A DNA stretch of 64,000 nucleotides, taken from contig NZ_JAPDNR010000001.1 in the NCBI RefSeq assembly GCF_025989125.1, positions 4,384,301-4,448,300 of the forward strand. Reading direction: 5' to 3'. Position numbers and translations under genes: made by a program. Numbering within the stretch: position 1 is the stretch's first letter; the number at the start of each line of letters is the position of its first letter. The notes under the pieces are model-generated. The model saw nothing but the letters and a program-made list of their open reading frames with translations. It did not search any database and had not been told where the DNA came from. Of this stretch, positions 16,385 through 26,118 are shown piece by piece. Source of the DNA: Chitinophaga nivalis. Its GTDB lineage: Bacteria; Bacteroidota; Bacteroidia; Chitinophagales; Chitinophagaceae.

Positions 16385-18538
16385 TTAACGTTGGAGGATG
16401 ATTTTAGTGGAACTGCTTTCGCCGGTTTGCGGATCCATTACTTTGATGAAGTAAATACCATCCGGTAATTGTGGCTGCAGATAAAAGTTGTTCGTGCGTA
16501 ATCTCTCCTGTTGTACCAGTTTACCATTCCGGTCGTATACCAACACCAGCTTATTGGTCAGATTTTTATGGAAGGAAAAATAGACCTGACCTGCTGTTGG
16601 ATTGGGGAATACGTCCTGTGGTATCAAATAGGACTTGGTTTGCGGTGCTGGCTGTGGCCCGCTGCAGGCAATTACTTTCACGTTTACCGGTTTACGTTGC
16701 GGGTGCTCGCATTCAAAGGCCGATGCGGCATAATAGGTTTGCGTAGCAGCCGGACTCACCTTGAAATATTTACCGGTATACAACAGGTTACCACCTGTAG
16801 GTGCATCGTACCACCGTATTTCAGCAAGGGTATAAAAAGGTTGGAAGGCATACAGCGTGGCGGTGTCGCCCCTGCAAATCGATGTACTGTCTGCGCCCAC
16901 TGTGGGTGATACGGAATAGGCGCCCTCATTATAACTCTTTTTTACGGTGTCTGACCGGCAGCCGCTCGCCGGATCAATAGCCTGCACATATATATTTACA
17001 TTCGCCGGTGTGGCGGGATAAAATGCCGGTTTGAGGATGAAATTTTTATTGACGACCAGATAAGTGGTGTCATAATAGGGCCCGCTGAAGGAACTGTATA
17101 CCACTTTCACCCGGTAGTTGAATCCTGCCTGATGATTGAGTAGGGGGAATTGCTGCGTGCCACATACGATGCCCTGTGGTACGGTATAAACGGGGTCCGG
17201 CAATTTTGTGACGATCACTTTTACCGGTGTACGTATCGGGTTTTCACATTGGAATGCAGCCGTAACATAGTAGGTAGTAGTCGTGGCCGGCGCTACTTTA
17301 AACCGGTGACCGGTAAATAATAACCGTCCCTGTATCGGGGCATCATACCAGCGGATCAGGGCTACGCTGTCTACCGGATTGTCCTGCAGAAAGGCGGTGA
17401 GAGTGGTGCTGTCTCCTTTACAGATGGTCACACTGCTGGCCGGTACCCTCACGTAGGTGGCATGTCCGCCTTGTACCAAAGACTGGAAGATGGTATCGGA
17501 CTTACAGCCGGTGATGTTACTGATAGCCTGTAAGCCTACCCGTACATTGGCATTGAAGTAGTAAGCAATATCTTTTATCGTGATGAGCGGACTACTGGTA
17601 ACGGTATAACTGGTGTCTTTATTCAGTCCGCCAATACCGGTATACTTCACGTGCACCTGGTAGCTGGTGCCTGGCTGGTAGTTGCTGACTGTGAAGGTGG
17701 TATTGCCACAGGTGATCTCCTCGGGTAGGGTGTAAACAGGATTGACCGGTTTGGCCTGTACGGTGACCTTCACAGCTTTACGGGCACTGGTGCAACCGTT
17801 TACGGTAGCGGTCACGTAATAGGTGGTGGTTACAGCAGGTTTAATGGCAAAGTTGCTGCCGGTGGCCAGCAGGGTACCGCCTGTTGGTGCATCGTACCAG
17901 CGTATGATGGCATTAGGGCCGCCATCTGCGGTAAGGGTAGTAGTACCTCCCGCGCATACCGCTGTGCTGTCTGCCGTAACAGGAACGGGTATACGTGGTT
18001 TGTACCAGGCATAATACAGCCGGAAGGTAGTCAGTAAACCCAGCAGACTGCTGTTCAGGGTTATTTTCACCCGGTCAAACTGCTGGGCAGGTCTTAGCAG
18101 TATTTCCCCACGACTGTTGTTTTGTAGTAAACGTAAGCCGCTGCTGTCAATGACCCGCAGGTCATTATTGGCCACGGCGCCATTAAAGGTTTATATGGTA
18201 ACCCCTGCCAGGATATTCAGTGATAGCAAGGCATCTCCGGTACCAATGCCCACCACAAGGGAATCGCAGCCGGTACTGCTGGCAGCAGGGAAAATCAGCG
18301 TTTGATAAATGCTGATACCCAGCAGGCCTGCCGGTACATTAAACGCGGAATAATCATCCAGGCTGCTGTTATTGACAGGATTGTCAGGCGTACTGACATT
18401 GCAAAGCAGGCACAGGCCGGTGACGCCATTGGTCTGCGTATTGGCATATACCTGCGCATGGGTTTTCATAGCGCATAATAACAGGCAGCATAACAGGAGG
18501 TAGCCTGCTTTGCGGAATAGGTAAAACTTAACTTTCAT
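16385..18538 (-). pseudogene. Ig-like repeat surface protein with T9SS sorting domain, split by an in-frame TAA
   Basis: Read from the ATG at 18538 the frame gives a signal peptide (ending HAQ) and about 115 residues, then a TAA at 18191-18193. The same frame continues without shift from the next codon to 16385, giving 596 further residues: several Ig-like modules each with the WYDAPTGG-x-LL-x-TG signature (three clear copies plus a variant) and a C-terminal type A sorting domain (VFPNPTAGQVYF ... GIYFIKVMDPQTG). Intact it would be about 717 residues, exported by type IX secretion and attached to the surface. The stop separates signal peptide from sorting domain, so neither half should reach the surface unless the codon is read through or is a sequencing error. 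Confidence 0.8.
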
Positions 18539-18808
18539 GCAAGATGGATTTTAGAAAGAGGTAATCGAAAATGTGGGTCGGGTCTTTTGGGTCTCGGTGA
18601 TGTATCTGTGCCTGGCTGTATGATGCCGGCATCGCCTGTCTGTATTACGTTGTGCAGTATTATCCCTGTCTGCTACGGGAAAAAGGGCGAGGGGGTAACA
18701 AAAAATAAGGGATACCTGACAAGACAAAATTACCTGGATTAACTGCGTCCCGCATACGGATAAAATATAGCTGCCGCTGCCAGATGGCGGAGAGAAGGAT
18801 ATAATATG

Positions 18809-18816
18809 TACCTTTG
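18809..18816 (+). promoter_or_regulatory. Bacteroidota -7 box
   Basis: TACCTTTG matches TAnnTTTG and lies 17 bases before the ATG at 18833. No clear -33 TTG is seen. It argues against the earlier in-frame start at 18806. Confidence 0.4.
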
Positions 18817-18832
18817 CGGACTTTCAACAATT

Positions 18833-20755
18833 ATGATCACTATGCGTGCAGCTATTAGCTATAATAGTATCCTTATACTCGCGGGCCTGAGCTTCGGTAC
18901 TGCCGCCGTTGCCCAGCAACGGCCAGACACGGTTACCTCCACTCGTCATCTCGATGAAATCATTATTCAGGAAAACCGGCTGGCGGCGCCCTTGAAGGCG
19001 GCCAACCGCAATATCACCATCATCAGCAGCAAACAGATTGCTGCCATGGCGGTTACTTCCATCAACCAGGTACTGGCCTTTATTCCCGGGCTGGATGTGC
19101 GGCAGCGTGGTCCTGGTGGCGTACAGGCTGATATTGGTATTGATGGTGGTACCTTCGACCAGACCCTGATTCTGCTCAATGGCGTTAAAATCACCGATCC
19201 GCAAACCGGCCATAATATGATGAACCTGCCGGTATCGCTGCAGGATGTAGATCATATTGAAGTACTGCGGGGGGCTGCAGCCAGGGTATATGGTATCAAT
19301 GCGCTGAACGGCGCCATTAACATTGTAACCCGTAAGGCTACCGAAACGGAGCTGACCCTGCGGGCCAGCGGTGGCAGCAACTTTGCGTTGAATGATGAGC
19401 GGAATATGTATGGTGGCGTCAGTACCGGTCTTACCGGATCGCTGGTGAAAAATAACAACAGCCATACGGTATCCCTGGAACGCAACCAGGGGAATGGTTA
19501 TAGATATAATACCGACTACGATAACTTCCGGGCGTTTTATGAGGGCGGCTTCCGTAAGGATACCAACCAGCAATATCAGGTGATGGCTGGGTTTGTGAGC
19601 AATAACTACGGCGCCAATGGTTTTTATGCACCGCCTGGTGATAAGGAATCAGAGGAAACCATTAAAACAGTACTGGCGGCCGTGAGCCATACCCGTCGTA
19701 TCAATCCCCATTGGGTGATGACGCCGCGTATCAGCTACCGCTATACATTTGATGATTACCTGTACATCAAACAAACCCCCGATAAATTCCGCAATAAGCA
19801 CCATACACAGGTACTGGATGCAGAATGGAACAACACCATTGATACCCGGATCGGTACTTTCGGCGCCGGACTGGAAGCACGTTTTGAGCATATCAACAGT
19901 TCTAACCTGGGCGATCATAACAGAACCAACCTGGGCTTGTTTGCAGAATATAAAAGCAAGGCAGACCGCCGCCTGACCTATACCATCGGTGGTTATCTCA
20001 ATTATAACTCTTTTTATGGCTGGCAGTTTTTCCCGGGCGCCGACATCGGTTTCAATATCACCCCGGACCTGAAACTGTTTGCCAATGTAGGAACTGCCCA
20101 GCGGTTACCCACCTATACAGATCTTTATTATAAGAGCCCGGCCATCCTCGGCAACGATCAGCTGGGACCGGAAAGAGCTACTTACGCCGAAGCGGGTATC
20201 CGCCGGTATAGCGGACATTTCTCTTTTACCGCCAGTGCATTTTTCAGACAGGTAAGTGATTTTATTGACTATGTGAAAGATACTGCCGGCATTCCTAATC
20301 CGGCTACTGTTCCCTGGCAGCCACATAACCTGAACCAGACGAATGTAACGGGTCTGACCTTCAACGCAGGCTATAACACCGTATTACAGCCCCGTGGTTT
20401 CTTTAACAGCTTTGGCGTCAACGCAGGATATAACTACCTGTCGCCTGAGTTTAAAGGATCCGCTGTTATGGAGCATAAGATATCACGGTATGTAATAGAA
20501 AGCCTGAAACATCAGGTGACTGGTACCGCACAGGTGGCCTTCCTGCAGCATTTCAGCCTGTCGGCTTCCGCCAGGTATAATATGCGGGTAAGCTATACGG
20601 ATTATATGGTGGTAGATGCCCGTGTTGCGTATAAGCGTTCCCGTTATCAGATATATGCCGATGCCAACAACCTGTTGGATGTAACCTATATTGAAGCCGC
20701 TGCGGTGCCGATGCCCGGCAGGTGGATCACCCTGGGTGGCAGCGTAAGATTCTGA
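18833..20755 (+). CDS. TonB-dependent receptor, BtuB/FepA-like
   Basis: A 640-residue outer-membrane receptor. A signal peptide (ending VAQQ) is followed by a TonB-box-like LDEIIIQE segment, a plug domain (INQVLAFIPGLDVRQRG, DQTLILLNGVKITDPQTGHN, IEVLRGAAARVYGINALNGA) and a 22-strand barrel ending in aromatic F, as usual for such barrels. Length and plug motifs are closest to cobalamin and siderophore receptors. No cobalamin riboswitch was found upstream and no transport partner is adjacent, so the ligand stays open. Start at 18833; an ATG at 18842 is equally possible. Confidence 0.9.
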   Translation: MITMRAAISYNSILILAGLSFGTAAVAQQRPDTVTSTRHLDEIIIQENRLAAPLKAANRNITIISSKQIAAMAVTSINQVLAFIPGLDVRQRGPGGVQADIGIDGGTFDQTLILLNGVKITDPQTGHNMMNLPVSLQDVDHIEVLRGAAARVYGINALNGAINIVTRKATETELTLRASGGSNFALNDERNMYGGVSTGLTGSLVKNNNSHTVSLERNQGNGYRYNTDYDNFRAFYEGGFRKDTNQQYQVMAGFVSNNYGANGFYAPPGDKESEETIKTVLAAVSHTRRINPHWVMTPRISYRYTFDDYLYIKQTPDKFRNKHHTQVLDAEWNNTIDTRIGTFGAGLEARFEHINSSNLGDHNRTNLGLFAEYKSKADRRLTYTIGGYLNYNSFYGWQFFPGADIGFNITPDLKLFANVGTAQRLPTYTDLYYKSPAILGNDQLGPERATYAEAGIRRYSGHFSFTASAFFRQVSDFIDYVKDTAGIPNPATVPWQPHNLNQTNVTGLTFNAGYNTVLQPRGFFNSFGVNAGYNYLSPEFKGSAVMEHKISRYVIESLKHQVTGTAQVAFLQHFSLSASARYNMRVSYTDYMVVDARVAYKRSRYQIYADANNLLDVTYIEAAAVPMPGRWITLGGSVRF

Positions 20756-20766
20756 TATCATTAAAA

Positions 20767-20831
20767 CGGCCGTAGGGCACAACAGGTTTTCACGAAGATG
20801 GTTCGTTTACACCTGTTATACCCTGCGGCCG
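20767..20831. terminator. Bidirectional terminator
   Basis: CGGCCGTAGGG (20767-20777) pairs with CCCTGCGGCCG (20821-20831) with one G-T pair, with an inner ACAGGT/ACCTGT stem. It is followed by a T-rich stretch and lies between the convergent receptor and DUF4397 genes. Confidence 0.7.
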
Positions 20832-20851
20832 CTTGTTTTCCCCGGAATGAG

Positions 20852-21631
20852 TTAATGTTTGATAACAGCCGCCCCGGTTGCCCCGACTGTTCCATATAAA
20901 AATACTGTATAAATTTTACCGCTTTCCAGCTCCAGGTGGGAGAGGGCATCCTGTGCAATGGGCCAGGGTGTATTGTCTTTGGCCAGGGTGACTGCCAGCG
21001 ACAACGTACCTGCGTTGACGTTAATGAACGGACCCAGCTGCCAGCGGCTCCCTGTTAAGGTACTGCCGCCGGCCTGACCATAGGCAATGCGATCATGCAA
21101 CAACGTTGGCTCTTTTTCCAGTAGCCGTACCCGTAGTTCCGGTACGCCGGAAGCCAGGTGTACGAAACGTAGTTTAGCCTGGCCGGGAGGCGGAGCGGTG
21201 AGGTCGTCGTAAAAGAGGATGAGGGTATCTTTTGCCGGATCCTGACGTGCCGGCGCGGCAAACACCGTATGGTAGTAACCGGCAATCGGACCATTGGGCC
21301 CTCCGGCGGCGCTGTAGGTAGCACTGTTGCCAAACTGCCGGGAGGCTTTGTAGCCCGTGCTGTTACCTTCTGTAATATTGATCTGCACATTACCGAAGGT
21401 AGTGGTCAGATAAGGCGATGCCGTGTTCCGGGCCACAGGAGTAGTTGTTACCTGCTGGGTGAAGGTCCAGGCGTGAATGCCTACATCCGCTGTACGGGCA
21501 TTGACAAAACGGATGTTGGCAGTTAGCGGGGGCCTGTTTCCGGCATCAGTATCCAGGTAGTCCGTCTTGGAACAGCTGCCGAAAAGCAGTGCCACCCAAC
21601 TATAGCAGAGCATGCGGAGATTTTTTTTCAT
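20852..21631 (-). CDS. DUF4397 lipoprotein
   Basis: A 259-residue lipoprotein with a lipobox at Cys20 (LFGSC followed by SK). The mature part contains the DUF4397 pattern: an ANIRFVNA opening, strands with tandem Ig/transthyretin-like spacing (ITEGNSTGYKASRQFG), and a second module starting LRFVHLASGVPEL. DUF4397 proteins are beta-sandwich envelope proteins of unknown role. It is the last gene of a minus-strand operon, 20 bases after the TonB receptor, and probably works with that receptor at the outer membrane. Confidence 0.85.
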   Translation of the reverse strand: MKKNLRMLCYSWVALLFGSCSKTDYLDTDAGNRPPLTANIRFVNARTADVGIHAWTFTQQVTTTPVARNTASPYLTTTFGNVQINITEGNSTGYKASRQFGNSATYSAAGGPNGPIAGYYHTVFAAPARQDPAKDTLILFYDDLTAPPPGQAKLRFVHLASGVPELRVRLLEKEPTLLHDRIAYGQAGGSTLTGSRWQLGPFINVNAGTLSLAVTLAKDNTPWPIAQDALSHLELESGKIYTVFLYGTVGATGAAVIKH

Positions 21632-21651
21632 AGTCTTTAAGTATGTAGGTG

Positions 21652-24207
21652 TTAAAACCGGGCATACAACCGGGCGAAAGGCTGAATGCCTGCGCTGCCG
21701 TTCTGTATACCTACAATGGTGGGGTTACGCAGTCCGGAGATAACCGGATCTGTATAATCGCCCAGTATATTAAATACATTATTGACGCCGATCGTAGCCT
21801 GTATGGCTTTGGTAATGCGATACCCCACGGATATATCTGTCACCCAGATAGGTTTTAATTCCTGGAAGAAATAATCCGGTGTGGGGAAGCGGGCATTCTG
21901 CGCGGTAGCCGTTGTCACAGATCCGAAGTACACGGTGCGGGCCAGGAAATTAAAACGCGGTGTTTGCAGGATAGCCTGCAGCGTAATTTTTTGCTGCGGA
22001 ATATTGGTGGTCACACGGGCTTTCTCTGCTTCGCTGAAGATGATATTTTTATATAGTTCCAGTCCCTTAGGTGTATTGACGTCCGTTACTTCATTGTTGA
22101 CGAAGTTGGCGCCGGCCAGGAGCTGCAATTGATTACGCCGCCACGGGATGCGGTAGCTGCCGGTGATTTCTATCCCCTGTGTACGGGTACTGAAAGCGTT
22201 GTAAAAAAACTTGGCCTGTGTGGTACCGGTTTGTAATAACAACGCACGTAAATCTGCCGGCAGATTAGGATCGGTAGCGGAAAAATTACCGGTATTACCC
22301 ACGCGATTGTCGATGCTGATGTAATAGGCATCGGCACTGAACTCAGCCCGTGGCACGGGTTGAGAGGTGATACCTGCGGTATAGCCGGTAGATCTTTCGG
22401 GGGTGAGAGCCGGAATGCCCAGCGCTCTGCTGGCGGCGCTTTTGTTGGAAGCGGTTACCTGGTCAACGGCGCGACCCTGCTGGAAGCTGGTGGAAGTTTC
22501 TGTATAATAGAACTGCGCCAGATCCGGCGCCCGGAAGCCCGTGTTGGCAGATGCGCGGATACTGAGCCAGGGCGCGAAACTATAACGGGAAGCTACTTTA
22601 CCGGTAGTCACGTTGCCGAAGTCGGAAAAGTTTTCTGCCCGCAGGGCTGCAGATACCAGCCACTGTTGGGTGATGTTGGCTTCTATATCTATATAGCCGG
22701 CTACAATGGCGCGACTTACATTCACTTCATTGGAGGGCCGGAAGCCGGCATGTATCTGCGATCCGGGAGATAAGCCGTTTAAGGGAATATAACCGCCGTC
22801 GGCCACATAGGGTACCCCGTTAACGGAAGTATCTATCCGGTATACCGGCCGCAGGTCTGCCTTGCTGTAGGAGGCCTCTTCTCCGGCGATGATCTGGTAG
22901 GTTTCTGTGCGGTATTGTGCGCCAAAAGCAATGTTGATGCCGTGCAGTACTTTGTCCAGATAACGGCTGATATCGAGGCTGGCGGTATTCTGAGAAGCAT
23001 TGTACCGGCCGGCATCAAAGGTGGTCGGGCTTTTTAAGCCCATACTGGCATTCAGCGAATTGCTGATGATATTGCCGAAATCATTTTTGCCATATACATT
23101 GGAGAGATCAATCTGCCACTGACCGGCTTTGGCTTTTACGCCAATGGCGATGCTTTTGTCGGTAATACTGTTGTTCATCTCTGGCAGGAAGCCATCCGGA
23201 TAAAGCCCGGTGGTGTTACGTTCTGTCCAGCCGGGGAGCCGGTATACCGCCGTAAATTCGGAGTTGCGGTGACTGATACCGCCAAAGGCATATATTTCGG
23301 CATTCGCTCTAACGGGGATGGCTGTATTAAAAAACAAGAGGGCATCTTTGGCCTTGTTGCTGCCACCGCCCCGCTGGTCGAAGTGGTGCCGGTCGATGCC
23401 ACGGCTTTTCATAATGGCTTCATCGATATCGCGGGTGTAGATATTATCGTAGTCGCGGGTGTTGGCGCCTCCGCCGTAGATCGGACCATTGTACAGACCG
23501 GCGTCGTCGCGGCCGGGTTGCAGGGAGATGCCCTGGGTGGCAAATTCAGCTGTGGCGTTGAAGTAGCCGCCCTGCTGCCCCAGTTTGATGCCATAATTGA
23601 TATTGGTACGGGTACTAACGCCATCGCCCCTACGCCGTATACTGCCGGTACTGCTGACGATCACGTCTTGCTGTTGTTTTTTCAGCACGATATTGATGAC
23701 GCCGGCAATGGCATCGGAGCCATATTGTGCGGCGGCGCCATCCCGTAATATTTCTATGCGCTCAATGGCGCCGGCAGGGATGGAGTTGAGGTCGTAGCCG
23801 GTAGCGCCGTTGCCCAGTCCGCCCCAGTTGACATTGGAGCTTTTATGCCGCCGTTTGCCATTGACGAGTACCAGCAGCTGGTCTACACCCAGTCCTTTCA
23901 GTTGTACCAGGCTGAGGGCCGAACCGGCATCGCCGGCATTGGTGCCATTAACAGAATGGAAGGAGGGCGATACATATTGCAGCAGCTGGGTGATACTGGT
24001 TTGCGGGGCGCTTTCCTGTAGTGTTTTAATATCAATAATATCCACCGGCACCGGGGAGTTGAGTTTGGTACGGTTGGCACTGCGGGAGCCAACGATTTGT
24101 ACCGCTCCCAGTTGCCGCGTGGTATCCGTACGCGGTTTATCCTGTGCAGACAGGGCGCCGGTAAGGAGGAGCAGGGGAGGAAGCAGTAAGTGTAAATGTT
24201 TATACAT
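21652..24207 (-). CDS. TonB-dependent receptor, large type
   Basis: An 851-residue outer-membrane receptor with signal peptide (ending SAQ). Plug motifs: AVQIVGSRSANRTKLNSPVPVDII near the front, SITQLLQYVSPSF, LVLVNGKRRHKSSNVNW, and ERIEILRDGAAAQYGSDAIAGVINIVL. The barrel ends PFARLYARF with the terminal Phe. No STN or carboxypeptidase-like front domain, so it is not a SusC protein or FecA-type signalling receptor. It follows the di-haem peroxidase by 18 bases and precedes a DUF4397 lipoprotein by 20 bases. The peroxidase suggests a redox-active or metal-containing ligand, but this is inferred. Confidence 0.92.
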   Translation of the reverse strand: MYKHLHLLLPPLLLLTGALSAQDKPRTDTTRQLGAVQIVGSRSANRTKLNSPVPVDIIDIKTLQESAPQTSITQLLQYVSPSFHSVNGTNAGDAGSALSLVQLKGLGVDQLLVLVNGKRRHKSSNVNWGGLGNGATGYDLNSIPAGAIERIEILRDGAAAQYGSDAIAGVINIVLKKQQQDVIVSSTGSIRRRGDGVSTRTNINYGIKLGQQGGYFNATAEFATQGISLQPGRDDAGLYNGPIYGGGANTRDYDNIYTRDIDEAIMKSRGIDRHHFDQRGGGSNKAKDALLFFNTAIPVRANAEIYAFGGISHRNSEFTAVYRLPGWTERNTTGLYPDGFLPEMNNSITDKSIAIGVKAKAGQWQIDLSNVYGKNDFGNIISNSLNASMGLKSPTTFDAGRYNASQNTASLDISRYLDKVLHGINIAFGAQYRTETYQIIAGEEASYSKADLRPVYRIDTSVNGVPYVADGGYIPLNGLSPGSQIHAGFRPSNEVNVSRAIVAGYIDIEANITQQWLVSAALRAENFSDFGNVTTGKVASRYSFAPWLSIRASANTGFRAPDLAQFYYTETSTSFQQGRAVDQVTASNKSAASRALGIPALTPERSTGYTAGITSQPVPRAEFSADAYYISIDNRVGNTGNFSATDPNLPADLRALLLQTGTTQAKFFYNAFSTRTQGIEITGSYRIPWRRNQLQLLAGANFVNNEVTDVNTPKGLELYKNIIFSEAEKARVTTNIPQQKITLQAILQTPRFNFLARTVYFGSVTTATAQNARFPTPDYFFQELKPIWVTDISVGYRITKAIQATIGVNNVFNILGDYTDPVISGLRNPTIVGIQNGSAGIQPFARLYARF

Positions 24208-24225
24208 GCCGGGATATTTTTATGA

Positions 24226-25191
24226 TTAAGGTTTGTGTATCCGGAAACGGTCGTCTGTCAGCGCCACCAGAAAGGCTTCCAGATCTGTGATTTCCGTATT
24301 TGTGAGCTGCAGCGGTTTGCTGAGCGATAAGTCGCGGTTAAGACCGTCTTTGATAACTGCGTTCGGATCGTTGTAATAGTTGATGACTTCCCGCAGGGTT
24401 TTAAACATACCATTGTGCATATAGGGAGCGGTGACGGCTACATTGCGCAGGCCGGGTACTTTAAAAAATCCTCTGTGGGCGCTGTCGCGGGTGACATCGA
24501 ACCGGCCGGCATCGCGGAGGGTAGTACCATTGTAAAGACCAATATTTTTGAAACGGTCTGCGGTAAAATCTTCTCCCGAATGACAATTATTGCAATTGGC
24601 TTTTCCGATAAACAACATTCTGCCCCGTATAGCCGACGGGGTTAGGGCATTGTCGTCGCCGGCAATATAACGATCGTACGGACTATTGGCCGTTTCTAGG
24701 GTGCGTTCAAAAGCGGCGATGGCCTGCAGCAGGTTTTGTTCCGTAGCGGGGCCGTTGAATACCAGCTGGAAGTATTGCCGGTAGCTGCTGCTGGCATTGA
24801 GCCTGGCTACTGCTGTGGCAATGGGGAGGCCCATTTCCGCCGGCGAGATAATCGGCTGTAATGCCTGTTCTTCCAGGGTAGCGGACCGGCCATCCCAGAA
24901 ATAGCTGGGGCGTCCGGAAAGGTTGGTGATACCGGGTGTATTTCTGCTGGTAGGCGTAGCGTGGATACCTTTACTGAAAGCGAGGGTATCGGCAAACCCA
25001 AATGCTGGTTGGTGACAGGACGCACAACTGATGCTATGATTGATGGACAGTATAGGATCGAAAAATAATTTCTCGCCCAGCTGTGCCTTTGTCGGAGGAT
25101 CACTACCATCGTTGTGTATGTCGAATCCCGCTGTAATGGTAAATACACATAGCACACCCAATAAAATGAATATCATTTTCGTTGGTCTCAT
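24226..25191 (-). CDS. Di-haem cytochrome c peroxidase/MauG family
   Basis: A 321-residue protein with a signal-type hydrophobic start. Haem sites are CASCH (56-60) and CNNCH (200-204). Between them are WDGRSATLEEQALQPI and PAEMG, and near the end GLRNVAVTAPYMHNG, all characteristic of CCP/MauG. It lacks the lipobox and linker found in the relative at 1235-2473. The first gene of an operon with a TonB receptor and a DUF4397 lipoprotein, so its substrate is probably handled by that receptor. The start at 25191 is preferred over 25230; 25176 is also possible. Confidence 0.92.
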   Translation of the reverse strand: MRPTKMIFILLGVLCVFTITAGFDIHNDGSDPPTKAQLGEKLFFDPILSINHSISCASCHQPAFGFADTLAFSKGIHATPTSRNTPGITNLSGRPSYFWDGRSATLEEQALQPIISPAEMGLPIATAVARLNASSSYRQYFQLVFNGPATEQNLLQAIAAFERTLETANSPYDRYIAGDDNALTPSAIRGRMLFIGKANCNNCHSGEDFTADRFKNIGLYNGTTLRDAGRFDVTRDSAHRGFFKVPGLRNVAVTAPYMHNGMFKTLREVINYYNDPNAVIKDGLNRDLSLSKPLQLTNTEITDLEAFLVALTDDRFRIHKP

Positions 25192-25318
25192 GTGGCGGTA
25201 AATTGAAACAGGCAAAATGCCGGATAACAACAGGGGGTGGGTGTTGTTGAGTTACTGGTTGATCTTTAAAAAACTTGCTGTAATGCGGCTGTAAATGTGT
25301 GGGGATCTTGGCATTCCC

Positions 25319-25348
25319 GGGAGTACGGGCGAGTTTACCCGTACTCCC
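25319..25348. terminator. Stem-loop between YceI and peroxidase genes
   Basis: GGGAGTACGGG (25319-25329) and CCCGTACTCCC (25338-25348) form a perfect 11-bp GC-rich stem with an 8-base loop. It lies 40 bases after the yceI-like stop, marking a transcript boundary. No T-tract. Confidence 0.55.
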
Positions 25349-25387
25349 CAGGAATTATTAATGGGGTCACGTAAGTTGGATGAAAAA

Positions 25388-26035
25388 TTATTTGGCAGTA
25401 GCCACGAGTACTACATCCAGATCAAATTCGTCATAGATGGCTTTGTCACCTATGCCTTCAAAAAAGTTTTTAGAACCATACCGGATATTGAATTTGGTAC
25501 GGTCAACTTTGATAGCAGCTTTAGCAGTCAGTTTATTACCTGCAACGGTTACAGTGGCCGGGAAGGAAATCGGATTGGTAATTCCTTTCAGTGTTAAATT
25601 ACCGGTTACTTCGTAGTTACCATTGCCTTTGGCAGTAACGCCGGTAGTAACGAAAGTAGCAGTCGGGAACTTTTCTACTGCAAAGAAATCATCATTTTTC
25701 AGGTGGCCTATCAGTTTGGCATTACCGTCTGCGTCTTTAATGTCAGTAACGGCAATGGTACGGGTATCCAGGGAGAAAGTACCGCTTTTCAGTACATTGT
25801 TTTCAACGTCCAGTTTACCGTCTGCAATGTTGATGGTGCCGGCATGTTGTCCGGCCAGTTTTTTACCGGTCCAGGTCAGTTTGCTCTGTTGTTTGTCTAC
25901 CTGGAAGGTAGTTGCTTTCGCAGGTACAGTGGTTGATTTAGCAGGTTTTTCTCCTTTGTGGGAAGTTGCAGGATTGGTGAATGACATTAAAATGATCGAT
26001 CCGCCAATGAATAATAAAGATGCTAATCGTTGCAT
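25388..26035 (-). CDS. YceI-family periplasmic protein
   Basis: The 215-residue product has an N-terminal hydrophobic segment and then the YceI lipocalin-like barrel: FQVDKQQSKLTWTGKKLAGQHAGTI, GTFSLDTRTIAV, LIGHLKNDDFFAVEKFPTATFV, VTGNLTLKGITNPISF, and the C-terminal TKFNIRYGSKNFFEGIGDKAI. Family members bind isoprenoids such as polyprenyl quinones in the periplasm. It lies 84 bases after the TlpA-like gene on the same strand; a hairpin separates it from the peroxidase gene. Confidence 0.92.
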   Translation of the reverse strand: MQRLASLLFIGGSIILMSFTNPATSHKGEKPAKSTTVPAKATTFQVDKQQSKLTWTGKKLAGQHAGTINIADGKLDVENNVLKSGTFSLDTRTIAVTDIKDADGNAKLIGHLKNDDFFAVEKFPTATFVTTGVTAKGNGNYEVTGNLTLKGITNPISFPATVTVAGNKLTAKAAIKVDRTKFNIRYGSKNFFEGIGDKAIYDEFDLDVVLVATAK

Positions 26036-26118
26036 ATAAGTGTGTGTTTAAAATTTGGTGTAAATGTAAGGTGGATACCTGGATAAGCGTTTACGAATTC
26101 TGGAATTTAATGTTAAAA

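Noticed and set aside
18539..18832. Cobalamin riboswitch upstream of the BtuB-like receptor
   Set aside because: The B12-box consensus and the GCCACTG motif were looked for and not found in this leader.
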